This document shows positions 42,205 to 51,875 of a stretch of 64,000 nt of DNA, piece by piece (the first letter of the stretch is position 1; each line of letters begins with the position of its first letter). A program made the position numbers and the translations under genes. The DNA comes from Streptomyces pristinaespiralis (GTDB taxonomy: Bacteria; Actinomycetota; Actinomycetes; Streptomycetales; Streptomycetaceae): positions 6,693,501 to 6,757,500 of the forward strand of contig NZ_CP011340.1 in assembly GCF_001278075.1 (NCBI RefSeq), in the 5' to 3' direction. The notes beneath the pieces are model-generated. The model was not told where the DNA came from and made no database searches. It saw nothing but the letters and a program-made list of their open reading frames with translations.

Positions 42205-43143
42205 TCAGTCGTCCAGCAGCCAGGTGAGGATGCGCGGCAGCGCGTGCAGGGCGTCGAAGTGAGCGGCGGCCGGTTCCAGGACGGCCGTCGCGCCCGGGAT
42301 GCGTTGGGCGAGCCAGCGTGAGTGGCCCACCGGGGAGAAGACGTCCTTCTCCCCGTGCCACAGCATCACCGGGCTCTTGATGTCCGCCGGGTCGAAGCCC
42401 CACGGGCTGCAGAACGCCAATGCGTCGTCGATCCACCCGTACGCCGAAGTCCGCAGCGCCTCCTGGTAGTTGCGCAGCAGCATGGACCTGACGCCGGCGT
42501 CGGAGACCACCATGCGGTCGGAGTCGGTGAGCTCCCTGCGCAGGTCGTTCAGCAGGCGGACCGGGTCCTTCCTGATTTCGGCGGAGCGCAGTGTGAACCG
42601 CTCCACGAGTCCGGCCGGATCGTCGGAGGCGCTGGTGTACTCGGTGACGTTCGACGCCGCCATGCCCTCGAACCAGTCCAGCCCGTCCGCGTCCCTGGGC
42701 GCGAGGGTCACCAGAGCGGCGGCCCGGGTGACCCGGTCCGGCATCAGGGCCGCGCACGCCAGCGCGTGCGGTGCGCCCCCGGACCGGCCCACGACGGCGA
42801 AGCGCTCCAGGCCGAAGTCGTCGGCGATCGCCCGTACGTCCTGTGCCACATCGGCGACGCTGCGGCCCGCGAGCCGGTCCGAACCGCCGTACCCGGGGCG
42901 GTCATAGGCGATCAGCTGTGTGCCGCGCTGATAGAGCACCATGCCGCGCGGCGCGGGGCCGAGCCTGCTGCCCGGCGTACCGTGCAGCAGGAAGACCGGT
43001 CTGCCGCGCGGATCGCCGAGGCGCTCCACCATCAGATGCCGCCCGTCCGCCGCGCGCACCCGACGTCGCACCCGAACGCCCCCTTCGCCGTACATGCCCC
43101 GTGCGTGCATGCCCCGTGCCGTCCATGCCCGTGCAGACACCAT
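42205..43143 (-). CDS. Alpha/beta hydrolase
   Basis: A 312-residue alpha/beta-hydrolase. Seen: VFLLHGTPGSRLG (oxyanion-hole HG), GGSDRLAGRSVADVAQDVRA, the nucleophile elbow VVGRSGGAPHALA (GRSGG), the acid in HGEKDVFSP and a C-terminal histidine in AAHFDALHALPR. GGAGGGGGAA precedes ATG 43143. The first ~25 residues are basic and not conserved-looking, so a later start is possible. It is convergent with fxsT; nothing ties it functionally to that operon. Confidence 0.88.
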   Translation of the reverse strand: MVSARAWTARGMHARGMYGEGGVRVRRRVRAADGRHLMVERLGDPRGRPVFLLHGTPGSRLGPAPRGMVLYQRGTQLIAYDRPGYGGSDRLAGRSVADVAQDVRAIADDFGLERFAVVGRSGGAPHALACAALMPDRVTRAAALVTLAPRDADGLDWFEGMAASNVTEYTSASDDPAGLVERFTLRSAEIRKDPVRLLNDLRRELTDSDRMVVSDAGVRSMLLRNYQEALRTSAYGWIDDALAFCSPWGFDPADIKSPVMLWHGEKDVFSPVGHSRWLAQRIPGATAVLEPAAAHFDALHALPRILTWLLDD

Positions 43144-43372
43144 GAGCTTCCCCCTCCGAACGGTGATTACCCATCAGGCGGCCGACTGCCGGGGGCATTC
43201 GGGGTCCTGTTCCCGATTCCTGTGAAGAGGCTGTGAACGCACCTGTGTTGTCGTGTGCCCGTCCCGTGGCCGACCTTGTGTGCGACTGCGACGCCTCGGA
43301 ATAGTGGGCGACTCATCCTCCGCGTCCGGGCACCCCACTTGCTCCGGGCGCGGCCCCCACAGGAGGTCGAAG

Positions 43373-44458
43373 TTGAAGCACCGACGCATACCCAAGAGGA
43401 AAGCGGCAATAGCGGGCGGCGCGGTCGTCGCCGTCGTCGCCGCGGGCGTCACCTTCCAGAGTGCGAACGCCAGTGACCACACCGCGCAGTTCGACGTGAA
43501 GGCGCTCACGGCGCCGGCGGCCGGGAACCTCGCCGCCACGCTGAGGGCGGACCTGGGTGCCGAGGAGGCCGGCGCGTACTACGACGCCAAGGCCAAGGCG
43601 CTCATCGTGAACGTGCTGAACGAGGACGCGGCGCAGACGGTGCGCGAGGCGGGCGGCAAGGCGAGGATCGTCGAGAACACCCTCGTCGAGCTGAAGAGCG
43701 CCCGGCAGACCCTCACGGACAAGGCGACCATCCCGGGCACCTCGTGGGCGACCGACCCGGTGACCAACAAGGTCGTCGTCACCGCCGACCGCACGGTCGA
43801 GGGCGCCGACTGGGCCAAGCTGCAGAAGGTCGTCGAGGGCCTCGGCGCCAAGGCGGAGCTCAAGAAGACCGCGGGCGAGTTCCGGCCCTTCATCGCGGGC
43901 GGCGACGCCATCCACTCGGGCGGCGGCCGCTGCTCGCTCGGCTTCAACGTGGTCAAGGACGGTGAGCCGCACTTCATCACCGCCGGACACTGCGGGCAGA
44001 CCGGCAGCGAGTGGTCCGACTCGGCGGGCGGCCCGGCCGTCGGCACGATGGTCGACTCGCAGTTCCCCGGCAACGACTTCGCGCTGGTGAAGTACAGCGG
44101 TGCCACGGAACACCCGAGCGAGGTGAACCTCTACGACGGCGGATCCCAGGCCATCACCCAGGCGGGCGAGGCGACCGTCGGCATGCAGGTGACCCGCAGC
44201 GGCTCCACCACCCAGGTCCACGACGGTGAGGTGACGGGCCTCGACGCCACCGTTAACTACGGCAACGGCGACATCGTCGAGGGCCTCATCCAGACGAACG
44301 TCTGCGCGGAACCGGGCGACAGCGGCGGCTCACTCTTCTCCGGCGACGCGGCGATCGGCCTCACGTCGGGCGGCAGCGGCGACTGCAGCTCGGGCGGCGA
44401 GACGTTCTTCCAGCCGGTGACGGAGGCGCTTTCCGTCCTGGGCGCGGAAATCGGCTGA
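43373..44458 (+). CDS. Streptogrisin-type secreted serine protease with long propeptide
   Basis: A 361-residue preproprotease starting at TTG 43373, supported by AGGAGGT 6 bp upstream. A signal peptide (residues ~1-34) and a ~135-residue propeptide precede the mature domain, which begins near [20 protein letters not shown]. The triad is H206, D235 and S317 (PGDSGGSL). The longer propeptide with the [20 protein letters not shown] block resembles SGPD/alpha-lytic-type precursors, unlike the two short ones at 29.8-31.8 kb. Its conserved STTFNY-like glycine-rich end ([20 protein letters not shown]) matches them. Confidence 0.92.
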   Translation: MKHRRIPKRKAAIAGGAVVAVVAAGVTFQSANASDHTAQFDVKALTAPAAGNLAATLRADLGAEEAGAYYDAKAKALIVNVLNEDAAQTVREAGGKARIVENTLVELKSARQTLTDKATIPGTSWATDPVTNKVVVTADRTVEGADWAKLQKVVEGLGAKAELKKTAGEFRPFIAGGDAIHSGGGRCSLGFNVVKDGEPHFITAGHCGQTGSEWSDSAGGPAVGTMVDSQFPGNDFALVKYSGATEHPSEVNLYDGGSQAITQAGEATVGMQVTRSGSTTQVHDGEVTGLDATVNYGNGDIVEGLIQTNVCAEPGDSGGSLFSGDAAIGLTSGGSGDCSSGGETFFQPVTEALSVLGAEIG

Positions 44459-44509
44459 CGCCTCTCTCCTCTGCTCGGCCCCCTTTGCTCGGCCCCTTCT
44501 CCTCTGCTC

Positions 44510-44549
44510 GGCCCCGCCGCCGCCACGGACACGTGGCGGGGGCGGGGCC
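44510..44549 (+). terminator. Terminator after the third protease
   Basis: GGCCCCGCCGCCGCCACG (44510-44527) and CGTGGCGGGGGCGGGGCC (44532-44549) pair over 18 bp with one mismatch and a GACA loop. CTGCTCGGCCCC-type direct repeats lie just before it (44471-44515). Confidence 0.7.
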
Positions 44550-44687
44550 GTGGCTTTCGGGGGCGCGGGTGGGGCACGTGAGTGCGTGGCGCCTGTGGCG
44601 GGCCGGTTCTCCTCGGGCCCGGTGGCCGTGGGGGACCGGGTCCCCCGTCCCCGTACGGCCCGGCTGCCGCCGGGGACCTCACGGCCC

Positions 44688-44745
44688 GGGGCCGGTCCTC
44701 CGTCCCGGGGCCAGGTCCTCCGTCCCGGGGCCGGTCCTCCGTCCC
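44688..44745. repeat. Three tandem 19-20 bp GC-rich repeats
   Basis: Three head-to-tail copies of GGGGCCGGTCCTCCGTCCC (the second has one extra A) fill 44688-44745. They lie in a 387-bp stretch (44459-44845) in which I see no gene beyond the terminator. Confidence 0.75.
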
Positions 44746-44845
44746 GGTGCGGCCCGGCGGCCGCGGCACTTCCCGGGGCCCGGGGCTTCGCCCGTGCACT
44801 CCGCGTCCCGGACGCCGACGGGCCGACCCGGTCCACCTCCGCCCG

Positions 44846-45919
44846 TCAGGCCCGCCTCGCTCCGACCGCCTGCGTCGACTCCTCCGTGCGCTGCCGCCGC
44901 GCCATCGCGCACGCCAGCGTGACCACCGAGCCCGCCACCGCCCACGCGGCGAGCACCAGCATCGGTCCGCCGGCCCCGTTCCCCCTGAAGTACGCGATGG
45001 AGCGCGTCGCGTACGTGCCCGCTCCGGGTGGCAGCGCCGGGCCGATCGCGCGCCAGAACGGCGGCAGGAGCGGATACGGGTAGGCCCCGCCCGCGCTCGG
45101 GTTGCCGAGGACGACCACGAGCAGGATCGCCAGGCCGATGCCCACGATCCCCGCCAGTCCCTGCAGTGCCAGCGTGAGCGCTCCGACCGCGAAGACGAGC
45201 AGGGTGCCGAGGCCCCACAGTGCCCAGATGCTGCCGGGCAGCGCCTCCAGGACCGGACCGGCGATCACCGTGCCGAGCAGCCCCGCGGTGATCGAGTACA
45301 GCAGCAGCGCGCCGAGCCGGATGACGGCGCGGGCCCCGTGCGAGGGGCGGGCGCCCGCGCTGATCGCCAGGATCGCCGCGCACAGATAACCGCCCACGCA
45401 CCAGCCGACCACCAGGTAGAACGAGGAGAGGCCGCGTGCGTCGCCCTTGGCGCCCGGGACGACGTCCACCACCTGGATCCTGCGCTGCTGCGACTGCTCC
45501 GCCTTTCCGACGACCGCGACCAGCGCCTCGGAGAGCGCTCCCCCGCCCCCTCCCGCGACCAGCAGCCGGTCGGTGGTGCCGCGGGGGTCGATGACGAGCG
45601 CCCCGTCGACCTTCCGCTCCAGGATCTGCCGCCGGGCGGCCGCCTCGTCGTCGACGGTGCGCGGCTCCAGGGGGTCGCCCGGCAACCGGGCGAGCCGGTA
45701 GAGGGCCTCGTCGGCGATCTGCGTGTCGGGGGAGGTGATCGCCAGCGGGATCATGTGCGGCTTCGGCTGGTGGAAGGCGCCGATGTACGAGGTGATGAAG
45801 CCGAGCTGGAGCGCCAGCACTCCGATGACCAGGATCGCGGCCCGCACGGTCACCGCGTCCTTGACCTCGTCGAGGAACCCCTTGCGCGGCTCGTCGTCCG
45901 TCTGTGCCGTCTGTGCCAT
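44846..45919 (-). CDS. Multi-pass membrane protein (DUF3533/YhgE-like)
   Basis: A 357-residue protein with one N-terminal membrane segment (residues ~27-47), an extracytoplasmic domain of ~130 residues (DGALVIDPRGTTDRLLVAGG GGG), and five or six C-terminal segments. This resembles the ABC-2/YhgE-Pip/DUF3533 type of membrane protein, with no ATPase gene nearby. It is divergent from a TetR gene across a doubled operator, so it is probably that regulator's target. Substrate unknown; export or cell-envelope stress is a guess. Confidence 0.75.
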   Translation of the reverse strand: MAQTAQTDDEPRKGFLDEVKDAVTVRAAILVIGVLALQLGFITSYIGAFHQPKPHMIPLAITSPDTQIADEALYRLARLPGDPLEPRTVDDEAAARRQILERKVDGALVIDPRGTTDRLLVAGGGGGALSEALVAVVGKAEQSQQRRIQVVDVVPGAKGDARGLSSFYLVVGWCVGGYLCAAILAISAGARPSHGARAVIRLGALLLYSITAGLLGTVIAGPVLEALPGSIWALWGLGTLLVFAVGALTLALQGLAGIVGIGLAILLVVVLGNPSAGGAYPYPLLPPFWRAIGPALPPGAGTYATRSIAYFRGNGAGGPMLVLAAWAVAGSVVTLACAMARRQRTEESTQAVGARRA

Positions 45920-45980
45920 GGCCCAACGCTCGACGGCGCCCGTCGTCCGCGCAGGCGGTAGGGTCCGAATGGCCGAATTA

Positions 45981-46012
45981 GACAGTGTCTACGGGTTGCG
46001 GTAGACACTGTC
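45981..46012. promoter_or_regulatory. Doubled palindromic operator between DUF3533-like and tetR genes
   Basis: GACAGTGTCTAC (45981-45992) and GTAGACACTGTC (46001-46012) are exact inverted repeats 8 bp apart. Each arm is itself a near-palindrome (GACA-N-TGTC), so two TetR dimers could bind. The right arm ends one base before the tetR ATG. Confidence 0.8.
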
Positions 46013-46013
46013 C

Positions 46014-46607
46014 ATGACGTCTGCGACGCAACACGACGAGAGTCTCCGGGCCAGGCTGGTGGCCGCGGGGGTCGAGCTGGTGACCACGAGGGGGGTGGAA
46101 GCGCTCTCCCTGCGGGAGATCGCCCGCAGCGCGGGCGTCTCGCACGGCGCACCACGGCGGTACTTCCCCACCCACCTGTCCCTGCTGTCCGCGATCGCCG
46201 GGGAGGGCTTCGCCGACCTGGCGCGCAGGTCCGACGCCGTCGGCGCCGGTGAGGACGACCCCCGCGCCCGGGTCGCCGCGCTGTGCCGCCTCTATCTGGA
46301 GTTCGCGCGGACCGACGGCGGCATGTTCGAGCTGATGTTCCGCCACGACCTGCTCAAGAGCGGTCATCTCGGGCTGCGGGAGACCAGCCTGCCGCTCTTC
46401 GGCAGGTTCGTGGACGCGGTGGCGCAGGTGCGGCCGCGTCCCGGGGACGCCCCGCCGCAGGTCGCCGCGACCGCGCTGTGGGCGAATCTGCACGGCATCG
46501 CCCAGCTGTGGGGCTGGGGCAGTCTCCAGCTCGCGACGGGCACCGACGACGTCGAACCACTTCTGCGCACGGTGCTGGCCGCCCACCTCGGGCCGGATCC
46601 CCGGTGA
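46014..46607 (+). CDS. TetR-family transcriptional regulator
   Basis: A 197-residue regulator. The N-terminal helix-turn-helix is LSLREIARSAGVSHGAPRRYF (residues ~31-51), ending in the typical TetR aromatic. The ligand domain looks like TetR_C_13-type (ARVAALCRLYLEFARTDGGM). There is no ribosome-binding site: the operator abuts the ATG, so the transcript may be leaderless, with TAGACA at 46002-46007 as possible -10. It overlaps the MFS gene (GTGA) and so probably controls both that pump and the divergent membrane protein. Confidence 0.9.
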   Translation: MTSATQHDESLRARLVAAGVELVTTRGVEALSLREIARSAGVSHGAPRRYFPTHLSLLSAIAGEGFADLARRSDAVGAGEDDPRARVAALCRLYLEFARTDGGMFELMFRHDLLKSGHLGLRETSLPLFGRFVDAVAQVRPRPGDAPPQVAATALWANLHGIAQLWGWGSLQLATGTDDVEPLLRTVLAAHLGPDPR

Positions 46608-48154
46608 GTACGGCCCCGAGCGCGGGCCGCGCGGGCCGCAGCGCACACCGGAACACCGGCCGGGACGAAGACCGGAGCGCCGGCCGAGGCGACGGCCCCA
46701 CGGGGGAGAGCGGTCCCACGGGCGAAAGCGCGGGCCGAAGCCCGGGCCGGAGGGCGGTCCATCGGCGGATCACGCTGGCCGGCAGTGTCGTCGGCGCCTC
46801 GGTCGTCGCCCTGGACGGCACCGTGCTGACCATCGTGCAGCCGGTCATGCAGCGGGAACTGCACGCGTCGTTCGAACAGGTCCAGTGGACCGGTACCGGC
46901 TATCTGATCGCGGTGGCGAGCCTGCTCGTCCTCGCCGGCCGCATCGGCGACCGGTTCGGCCACCGGCAGGTCTTCGCCGTCGGGACGCTGGGCTTCGGCG
47001 CCGCGTCCGCCGGGATCGGACTGGCGCCGGACATCGGCTGGGTGATCGCGCTGCGCGTCGCGCAGGGAGTCTTCGGCGCGCTGCTGCAGCCGGCCACCCT
47101 CGGCATGCTGCGGGCCGCGTTTCCGCCCGACCGGCTGGGCATGCCGATCGCGCTGCGCACCAGCGCGATCGGGGCGGCGGCGGCCGCCGGGCCGCTCGTC
47201 GGCGGGGCGCTGGCCGCCGAGCTGGGGTGGCGGTCCGTCTTCCTGCTCAATGTCGCGCCGGCGCTGGTGATCGGCCTGCTCGTGCTCGCCGTGCGGGACC
47301 CGGAGCCGGTCGAGGCGCCAAGGACCGGGCTCGACCCCGTCGGGGCCTGCCTGCTCGCGGTGACCCTGGTCTGCCTGGTGCACACGCTCGTCGGCATGCC
47401 GGTCAGCGGACGGGCTGCCGTGACCGCGGCGGGATGCGGTGCTGCCGTCGTCGCCGGTGCCGCGTTCGTGCGGCACGTACGGCGCGGCCGTGACCCGCTG
47501 GTGCCGCCGGAGGTGCTCGGGTCGGCCGCCGTCGCCTCGGCGCTCGGGGTGCTGGTGTGCGCGTCGGCGGTGCTGTCCGGGTCCCTGTTCGCCGGGGTCT
47601 ATTTCCTTCAGGACGTCCTCGGTCTCGACCCCTTCCGGAGCGCTCTGCAGGCACTGCCCGGGGCCGTGGCGGTGGTCCTGGGGGCGCCGGTCTGCGCGGT
47701 GGCGCTGCGCCGGTACGGTCCGCGGCGGGCGACCGCGGTGGCGATGACCCTCCTCGTCCTCGGCGCCCTCGCGCTCTCCCGCCTCGAACGGGCGTCGGGG
47801 GCGGTACCGGTCGGCGGCGGGTTCTTCCTGGTGGGTGCCGGTTTCGGCGCCGCGATGGTCGCGGCGACGGCGGTCGTCGTGCGCGGTGCGCCGGCGGAGC
47901 ACGCCGGGGTGGCGGGCGGGCTCCAGCAGACCGCCATGAACATCGGTCCGGTGCTGGGGGTGGCCGTGGCGACCGCGCTGATGACACTCGCGGCACCCCG
48001 CGGGGGACCGGCGGGGTCCGTGGTGATGTCCGTCTCCGCGACGGGGCCGGCGATGACCGTCCTCGCGGCCGTGGCGGCGGCCGGTGCGCTCCTGGCGGCG
48101 GTGCTGCCGGGCCCTTCCGGCGCCGCCCCGCCGCGACCGCGCACCGCTCCGTAG
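46604..48154 (+). CDS. MFS drug-efflux transporter, DHA2 (14-TM) family
   Basis: A 516-residue exporter. An Arg/Gly/Ser-rich cytoplasmic N-terminus of ~50 residues precedes TM1 with VVALDGTVLTIVQPVMQREL; motif A is GRIGDRFGHRQVFAVGTLGF and the motif C region is AAAAAGPLVGGALAAELGWR. GTG 46604 overlaps the tetR stop. It is co-transcribed with tetR and likely induced by the pump substrate. The substrate is unknown. Confidence 0.9.
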   Translation: MSTAPSAGRAGRSAHRNTGRDEDRSAGRGDGPTGESGPTGESAGRSPGRRAVHRRITLAGSVVGASVVALDGTVLTIVQPVMQRELHASFEQVQWTGTGYLIAVASLLVLAGRIGDRFGHRQVFAVGTLGFGAASAGIGLAPDIGWVIALRVAQGVFGALLQPATLGMLRAAFPPDRLGMPIALRTSAIGAAAAAGPLVGGALAAELGWRSVFLLNVAPALVIGLLVLAVRDPEPVEAPRTGLDPVGACLLAVTLVCLVHTLVGMPVSGRAAVTAAGCGAAVVAGAAFVRHVRRGRDPLVPPEVLGSAAVASALGVLVCASAVLSGSLFAGVYFLQDVLGLDPFRSALQALPGAVAVVLGAPVCAVALRRYGPRRATAVAMTLLVLGALALSRLERASGAVPVGGGFFLVGAGFGAAMVAATAVVVRGAPAEHAGVAGGLQQTAMNIGPVLGVAVATALMTLAAPRGGPAGSVVMSVSATGPAMTVLAAVAAAGALLAAVLPGPSGAAPPRPRTAP

Positions 48155-48179
48155 TACGTGGCGGCATCCCGCTGCCGCC

Positions 48180-48271
48180 GCGGGGAGGCGGAACACGGGG
48201 CTGCGGGGAGGCGGAACACGGGGCTGCGGGGAGGCGGAACACGGGGCTGCGGGGAGGCGGAACACGGGGCT
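48180..48271. repeat. Four perfect 23-bp tandem repeats
   Basis: The unit GCGGGGAGGCGGAACACGGG GCT occurs four times head to tail (48180, 48203, 48226, 48249) with a 10-bp partial fifth copy. It lies between the MFS stop and the imuC promoter. The copies are identical, suggesting recent expansion and likely strain variation in number. Confidence 0.92.
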
Positions 48272-48293
48272 GCGGGGAGGCTCGGGGAATGTG

Positions 48294-48309
48294 TCGTACG
48301 CATGTTCGA
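48294..48309 (+). promoter_or_regulatory. Candidate LexA (SOS) box upstream of imuC
   Basis: TCGTACGCATGTTCGA differs by one base from the palindromic actinobacterial SOS box TCGAAC-N4-GTTCGA. It overlaps the spacer of a possible promoter whose -10 is TATGGT (48318-48323), 57 bp before the imuC ATG. LexA repression of dnaE2/imuB genes is established in mycobacteria. Confidence 0.75.
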
Positions 48310-48365
48310 AACTGGTCTATGGTTGGAGGTGGGGGAGGTGAGAACGACTGATTCAGGAGGTGCGG

Positions 48366-51300
48366 ATGCCTTACTTCACGCATCTGCACACCGTTTCCGG
48401 GTTCTCCGTGCGATACGGCGCCTCCCACCCGGAGCGGCTGGCCGGCCGCGCCGCCGAGCGCGGCATGGACGCCCTCGCGCTGACCGACCGCGACACCCTC
48501 GCGGGCGCGGTCCGTTTCGTCACCGCCTGCGCCAAGGAAGGCGTACGTCCGCTGTTCGGGGTGGACCTCGCGGTGGGGGAGCGGGCGCGGCAGGAGGGGC
48601 CCGCCGAGCGGCGCCGTACGCCGGTGCGCGGCGGAGCGTTCGTCGACGAGTCCGCGCCCCGCACCGTCTTCCTGGCCCGCGACCGCCGCGGCTGGGCCGA
48701 CCTGTGCCGGATGGTCACCGCCGCCCACGCCACCGACCCGCGCAGCCCCCTGCTGCCCTGGGACGACAACCACGGCGACGGGCTGACCGTGCTGCTCGGC
48801 CCGTCGTCCGAGGTGGGCGGGGCACTGGCCGCCGGCCGCCCCGACCGCGCGGCCAAGCTGCTCGCCCCCTGGCGTGAGCGGTACGGCGACCGGCTCCGGC
48901 TGGAGGTCGTGCACCACGGCGGGGGCGGTACCGGTCCCGGCTCGCTGCGCCATGCCGCCCGTACCCTCGGCCTCGCCGCCGAGCAGGGCGTACGGGCCGT
49001 GCTGACCAACGCCGTCCGCTACGCCGACCCCGGCCAGGGCCCGGTCGCGGACGTCCTCGACGCCGCCCGCCGCCTGGTGCCCATCGACCCCCGCAAGGGC
49101 CTCGACAGCGGTGAGCGCTGGCTGAAGGACCCGGCGGCGATGGCCGTCCTCGCCGGCCGGGTCGCGGAGGCCGCCGGGTTCCGGCGCGAGCTCGCGCACC
49201 GGCTGCTCGCCATGACGGAGGAGACGGCCGCCGAATGTCTGGTCGATCCCGAGGACGATCTCGGGATCGGCAGCGTCCACTTCCCGGAGCCGGCCCTCGT
49301 CGGTGCCGAGTACCGCACCGCACAGCGGGTGCTGGCCTCCCGCGCCGCCGCCGGAATGGTGCTGCGCGGTTACGACGGGCGGCGCGAGTACTGGGAGCGG
49401 ATGCACCACGAGCTGGACATCATCGCCCACCACGGCTTCGCCTCCTACTTCCTGACGGTCGCTCAGGTGGTGGACGACGTGAAGGGCATGGGCATCAGGG
49501 TCGCGGCGCGCGGTTCCGGTGCCGGCTCCCTGGTCAACCACCTCCTCGGCATCGCGCACGCCGACCCGGTCGAGCACGGACTGCTGATGGAGCGCTTCCT
49601 GTCCAAGCGGCGGCGCGTCCTGCCCGACATCGACATCGACGTGGAGTCCGCCCGCCGGCTCGAGGTCTACCGGAAGATCATCGGCCGCTTCGGCGAGGAG
49701 CGGGTCGCGACCGTCGCCATGCCCGAGACCTACCGGGTCCGGCACGCGATCCGGGACGTGGGAGCCGCCCTGTCCATGGACCCGGCGGAGATCGACAAGC
49801 TCGCCAAGTCCTTCCCGCACATCCGGGCCCGCGACGCCCGCGCGGCCCTGGCCGAACTGCCGGAACTGCGGGAGGTGGCAACGGAGTCGAAGCGGCGGGA
49901 ACGGATGTGGGAACTGGTCGAGGCGCTGGACGCGCTGCCCCGCGGGGTCGCCATGCACCCGTGCGGCGTGCTGCTCTCCGACGCCTCGCTGCTCACCCGC
50001 ACACCGGTGGTGCCGACCAGCGGCGAAGGCTTCCCCATGTCCCAGTTCGACAAGGACGACGTGGAGGAGCTCGGGCTGCTCAAGCTCGACGTCCTCGGGG
50101 TGCGGATGCAGTCGGCGATGGCGCACGCGGTCGCCGAGGTGCGCAGGGCCACCGGCGAGGAGGTCGACGTCGACGCCGTGCCGCCGGGCGACCCGGCCAC
50201 CTACCGGCTCATCAGGTCGACCGAGACGCTGGGCTGCTTCCAGATCGAGTCGCCAGGCCAGCGCGACCTGGTGGGGCGGCTTCAGCCGGAGACCTTCGGC
50301 GACCTGGTCGTCGACATCTCACTGTTCCGTCCGGGGCCGGTCGCGGCCGACATGGTGCGGCCGTTCATCGAGGCCAGGCACGGCCGGGCACCCGCCCGCT
50401 ATCCGCATCCCGACCTGGAGGGGCCGCTGCGTCAGACGTACGGAGTGGTCGTCTTCCACGAGCAGATCATCGAGATCCTGGACATCATGACCGGCTGCGG
50501 CCGGGACGAGGCCGACCGGGTGCGGCGCGGTCTCTCCGACCCCGAGTCGCAGGGGAAGATCAAGACGTGGTTCGCGCGGAACGCCGGGGCCAAGGGGTAC
50601 GCGCCCGAGGTGATCGGCCGGGCCTGGGAGATCATCGAGGCCTTCGGGTCGTACGGCTTCTGCAAGGCGCACGCGGTCGCGTTCGCCGTGCCCACGTACC
50701 AGTCGGCCTGGCTCAAGGCGCACCACCCGGCGGCCTTCTACGCCGGGCTGCTCACCCACGACCCCGGGATGTATCCGAAGCGGCTGCTGCTGGCGGACGC
50801 GCGGCGGCGCGGGGTCCCGGTGCTGCCGCTGGATGTGAACCGGTCGGCGGTCGCACACAGAATCGAACTGGTGTCTGATGACGTGTCGTCCCGGGCCTCC
50901 GCGGGGGCCGGTGGCGGCTCCCGTGGCGGCTCCGTTCCTGCCGCCGACGCCCGTTCCGGCCAAGGCCGTTGGGGACTGCGGCTCGCGCTCTCCGACGTCC
51001 ACGGCATCAGCGAGGCGGAGGCGGCGCGCATCGAGGCGGGGCAGCCGTACTCCTCGTTGCTGGACTTCTGGCAGCGGGCCTGCCCCTCACGGCCGGTCGC
51101 CGAGCGGCTGGCCCAGGTCGGGGCGCTCGACGCCTTCGGCGCCAACCGCCGCGATCTGCTGCTGCACCTCGCCGAACTGCACCGCACCCGGCGCGGCGCC
51201 GCGTCCTACGGCAGCCAGCTCCCGCTGGCCCAGGGGCAGAAGACCGCGCCGGTCGGGCTGCCCGACCTGGGGGACGCGGAACGCCTCAGTGCCGAGCTGG

Positions 51301-51875
51301 GCGTGCTCGGCATGGACGCCTCCCGCCATCTGATGGCGGACCACCATGCCTTCCTGGCCGAGCTCGGCGTGCTCTCCGCGCAGCGGCTGCGCGATGCCCC
51401 GCACGGACGGACGGTGCTCGTCGCGGGCGCCAAGGCGGCGACCCAGACACCGCCGATCCGCTCCGGCAGGCGGGTCATCTTCACCACGCTCGACGACGGC
51501 AGCGGCCTGGTGGACCTCGCCTTCTTCGACGACAGCCACGCCGCCTGCGCCCACACCGTCTTCCACTCCTGGCTGCTGCTGGTGCGCGGTGTGGTGCAGC
51601 GGCGCGGACCGCGCAGCCTCAGCGTGGTCGGCTCGGCCGCCTGGAACCTGGCGGAGCTGGTGGAACTGCGGCGCACCGGCGGCCTCGACGCGGTCGCCGC
51701 CCGGCTGGCCGCCCCGGCGCCGGAGCCGGACGGCGGGAACGGGTCCGACAACGGCCGCCGGATCCAGCTGCCGACGGGCTACGAGCTCAACCCCTGGGCG
51801 GATCTCAAGCCCGCCGGTGAAGGGGCCGCGGGCGGAAGGAAGTTGTGGCATCAGAGTCCCGGGAGTGCCGGATGA
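48366..51875 (+). CDS. dnaE2: Error-prone DNA polymerase III alpha-type subunit (DnaE2/ImuC)
   Basis: A 1169-residue C-family polymerase. The N-terminal PHP domain (YFTHLHTVSGFSVRYG) lacks one of the usual metal histidines (HTVS instead of HTHS). The catalytic aspartates are in LPDIDIDVESARR (~residue 420) and LLKLDVLGV (~residue 578). An OB-type domain (RVIFTTLDDGSGLVDLAFFD) lies near residue 1040. The absence of a beta-clamp loading context and its pairing with an ImuB-like gene indicate the translesion DnaE2/ImuC role. AGGAGG at 48355 sets ATG 48366 (GTG 48360 is less well spaced). The stop overlaps the next gene (ATGA). A LexA box lies upstream. Confidence 0.9.
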   Translation: MPYFTHLHTVSGFSVRYGASHPERLAGRAAERGMDALALTDRDTLAGAVRFVTACAKEGVRPLFGVDLAVGERARQEGPAERRRTPVRGGAFVDESAPRTVFLARDRRGWADLCRMVTAAHATDPRSPLLPWDDNHGDGLTVLLGPSSEVGGALAAGRPDRAAKLLAPWRERYGDRLRLEVVHHGGGGTGPGSLRHAARTLGLAAEQGVRAVLTNAVRYADPGQGPVADVLDAARRLVPIDPRKGLDSGERWLKDPAAMAVLAGRVAEAAGFRRELAHRLLAMTEETAAECLVDPEDDLGIGSVHFPEPALVGAEYRTAQRVLASRAAAGMVLRGYDGRREYWERMHHELDIIAHHGFASYFLTVAQVVDDVKGMGIRVAARGSGAGSLVNHLLGIAHADPVEHGLLMERFLSKRRRVLPDIDIDVESARRLEVYRKIIGRFGEERVATVAMPETYRVRHAIRDVGAALSMDPAEIDKLAKSFPHIRARDARAALAELPELREVATESKRRERMWELVEALDALPRGVAMHPCGVLLSDASLLTRTPVVPTSGEGFPMSQFDKDDVEELGLLKLDVLGVRMQSAMAHAVAEVRRATGEEVDVDAVPPGDPATYRLIRSTETLGCFQIESPGQRDLVGRLQPETFGDLVVDISLFRPGPVAADMVRPFIEARHGRAPARYPHPDLEGPLRQTYGVVVFHEQIIEILDIMTGCGRDEADRVRRGLSDPESQGKIKTWFARNAGAKGYAPEVIGRAWEIIEAFGSYGFCKAHAVAFAVPTYQSAWLKAHHPAAFYAGLLTHDPGMYPKRLLLADARRRGVPVLPLDVNRSAVAHRIELVSDDVSSRASAGAGGGSRGGSVPAADARSGQGRWGLRLALSDVHGISEAEAARIEAGQPYSSLLDFWQRACPSRPVAERLAQVGALDAFGANRRDLLLHLAELHRTRRGAASYGSQLPLAQGQKTAPVGLPDLGDAERLSAELGVLGMDASRHLMADHHAFLAELGVLSAQRLRDAPHGRTVLVAGAKAATQTPPIRSGRRVIFTTLDDGSGLVDLAFFDDSHAACAHTVFHSWLLLVRGVVQRRGPRSLSVVGSAAWNLAELVELRRTGGLDAVAARLAAPAPEPDGGNGSDNGRRIQLPTGYELNPWADLKPAGEGAAGGRKLWHQSPGSAG

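Noticed and set aside
44459..44845. Short reading frames in the repeat-rich gap after the third protease
   Set aside because: They are low-complexity, lack ribosome-binding sites and overlap a hairpin and tandem repeats.
48180..48281. The 23-bp repeat array as a CRISPR
   Set aside because: Copies are directly adjacent with no spacers, are only 23 bp, and no cas gene is near.
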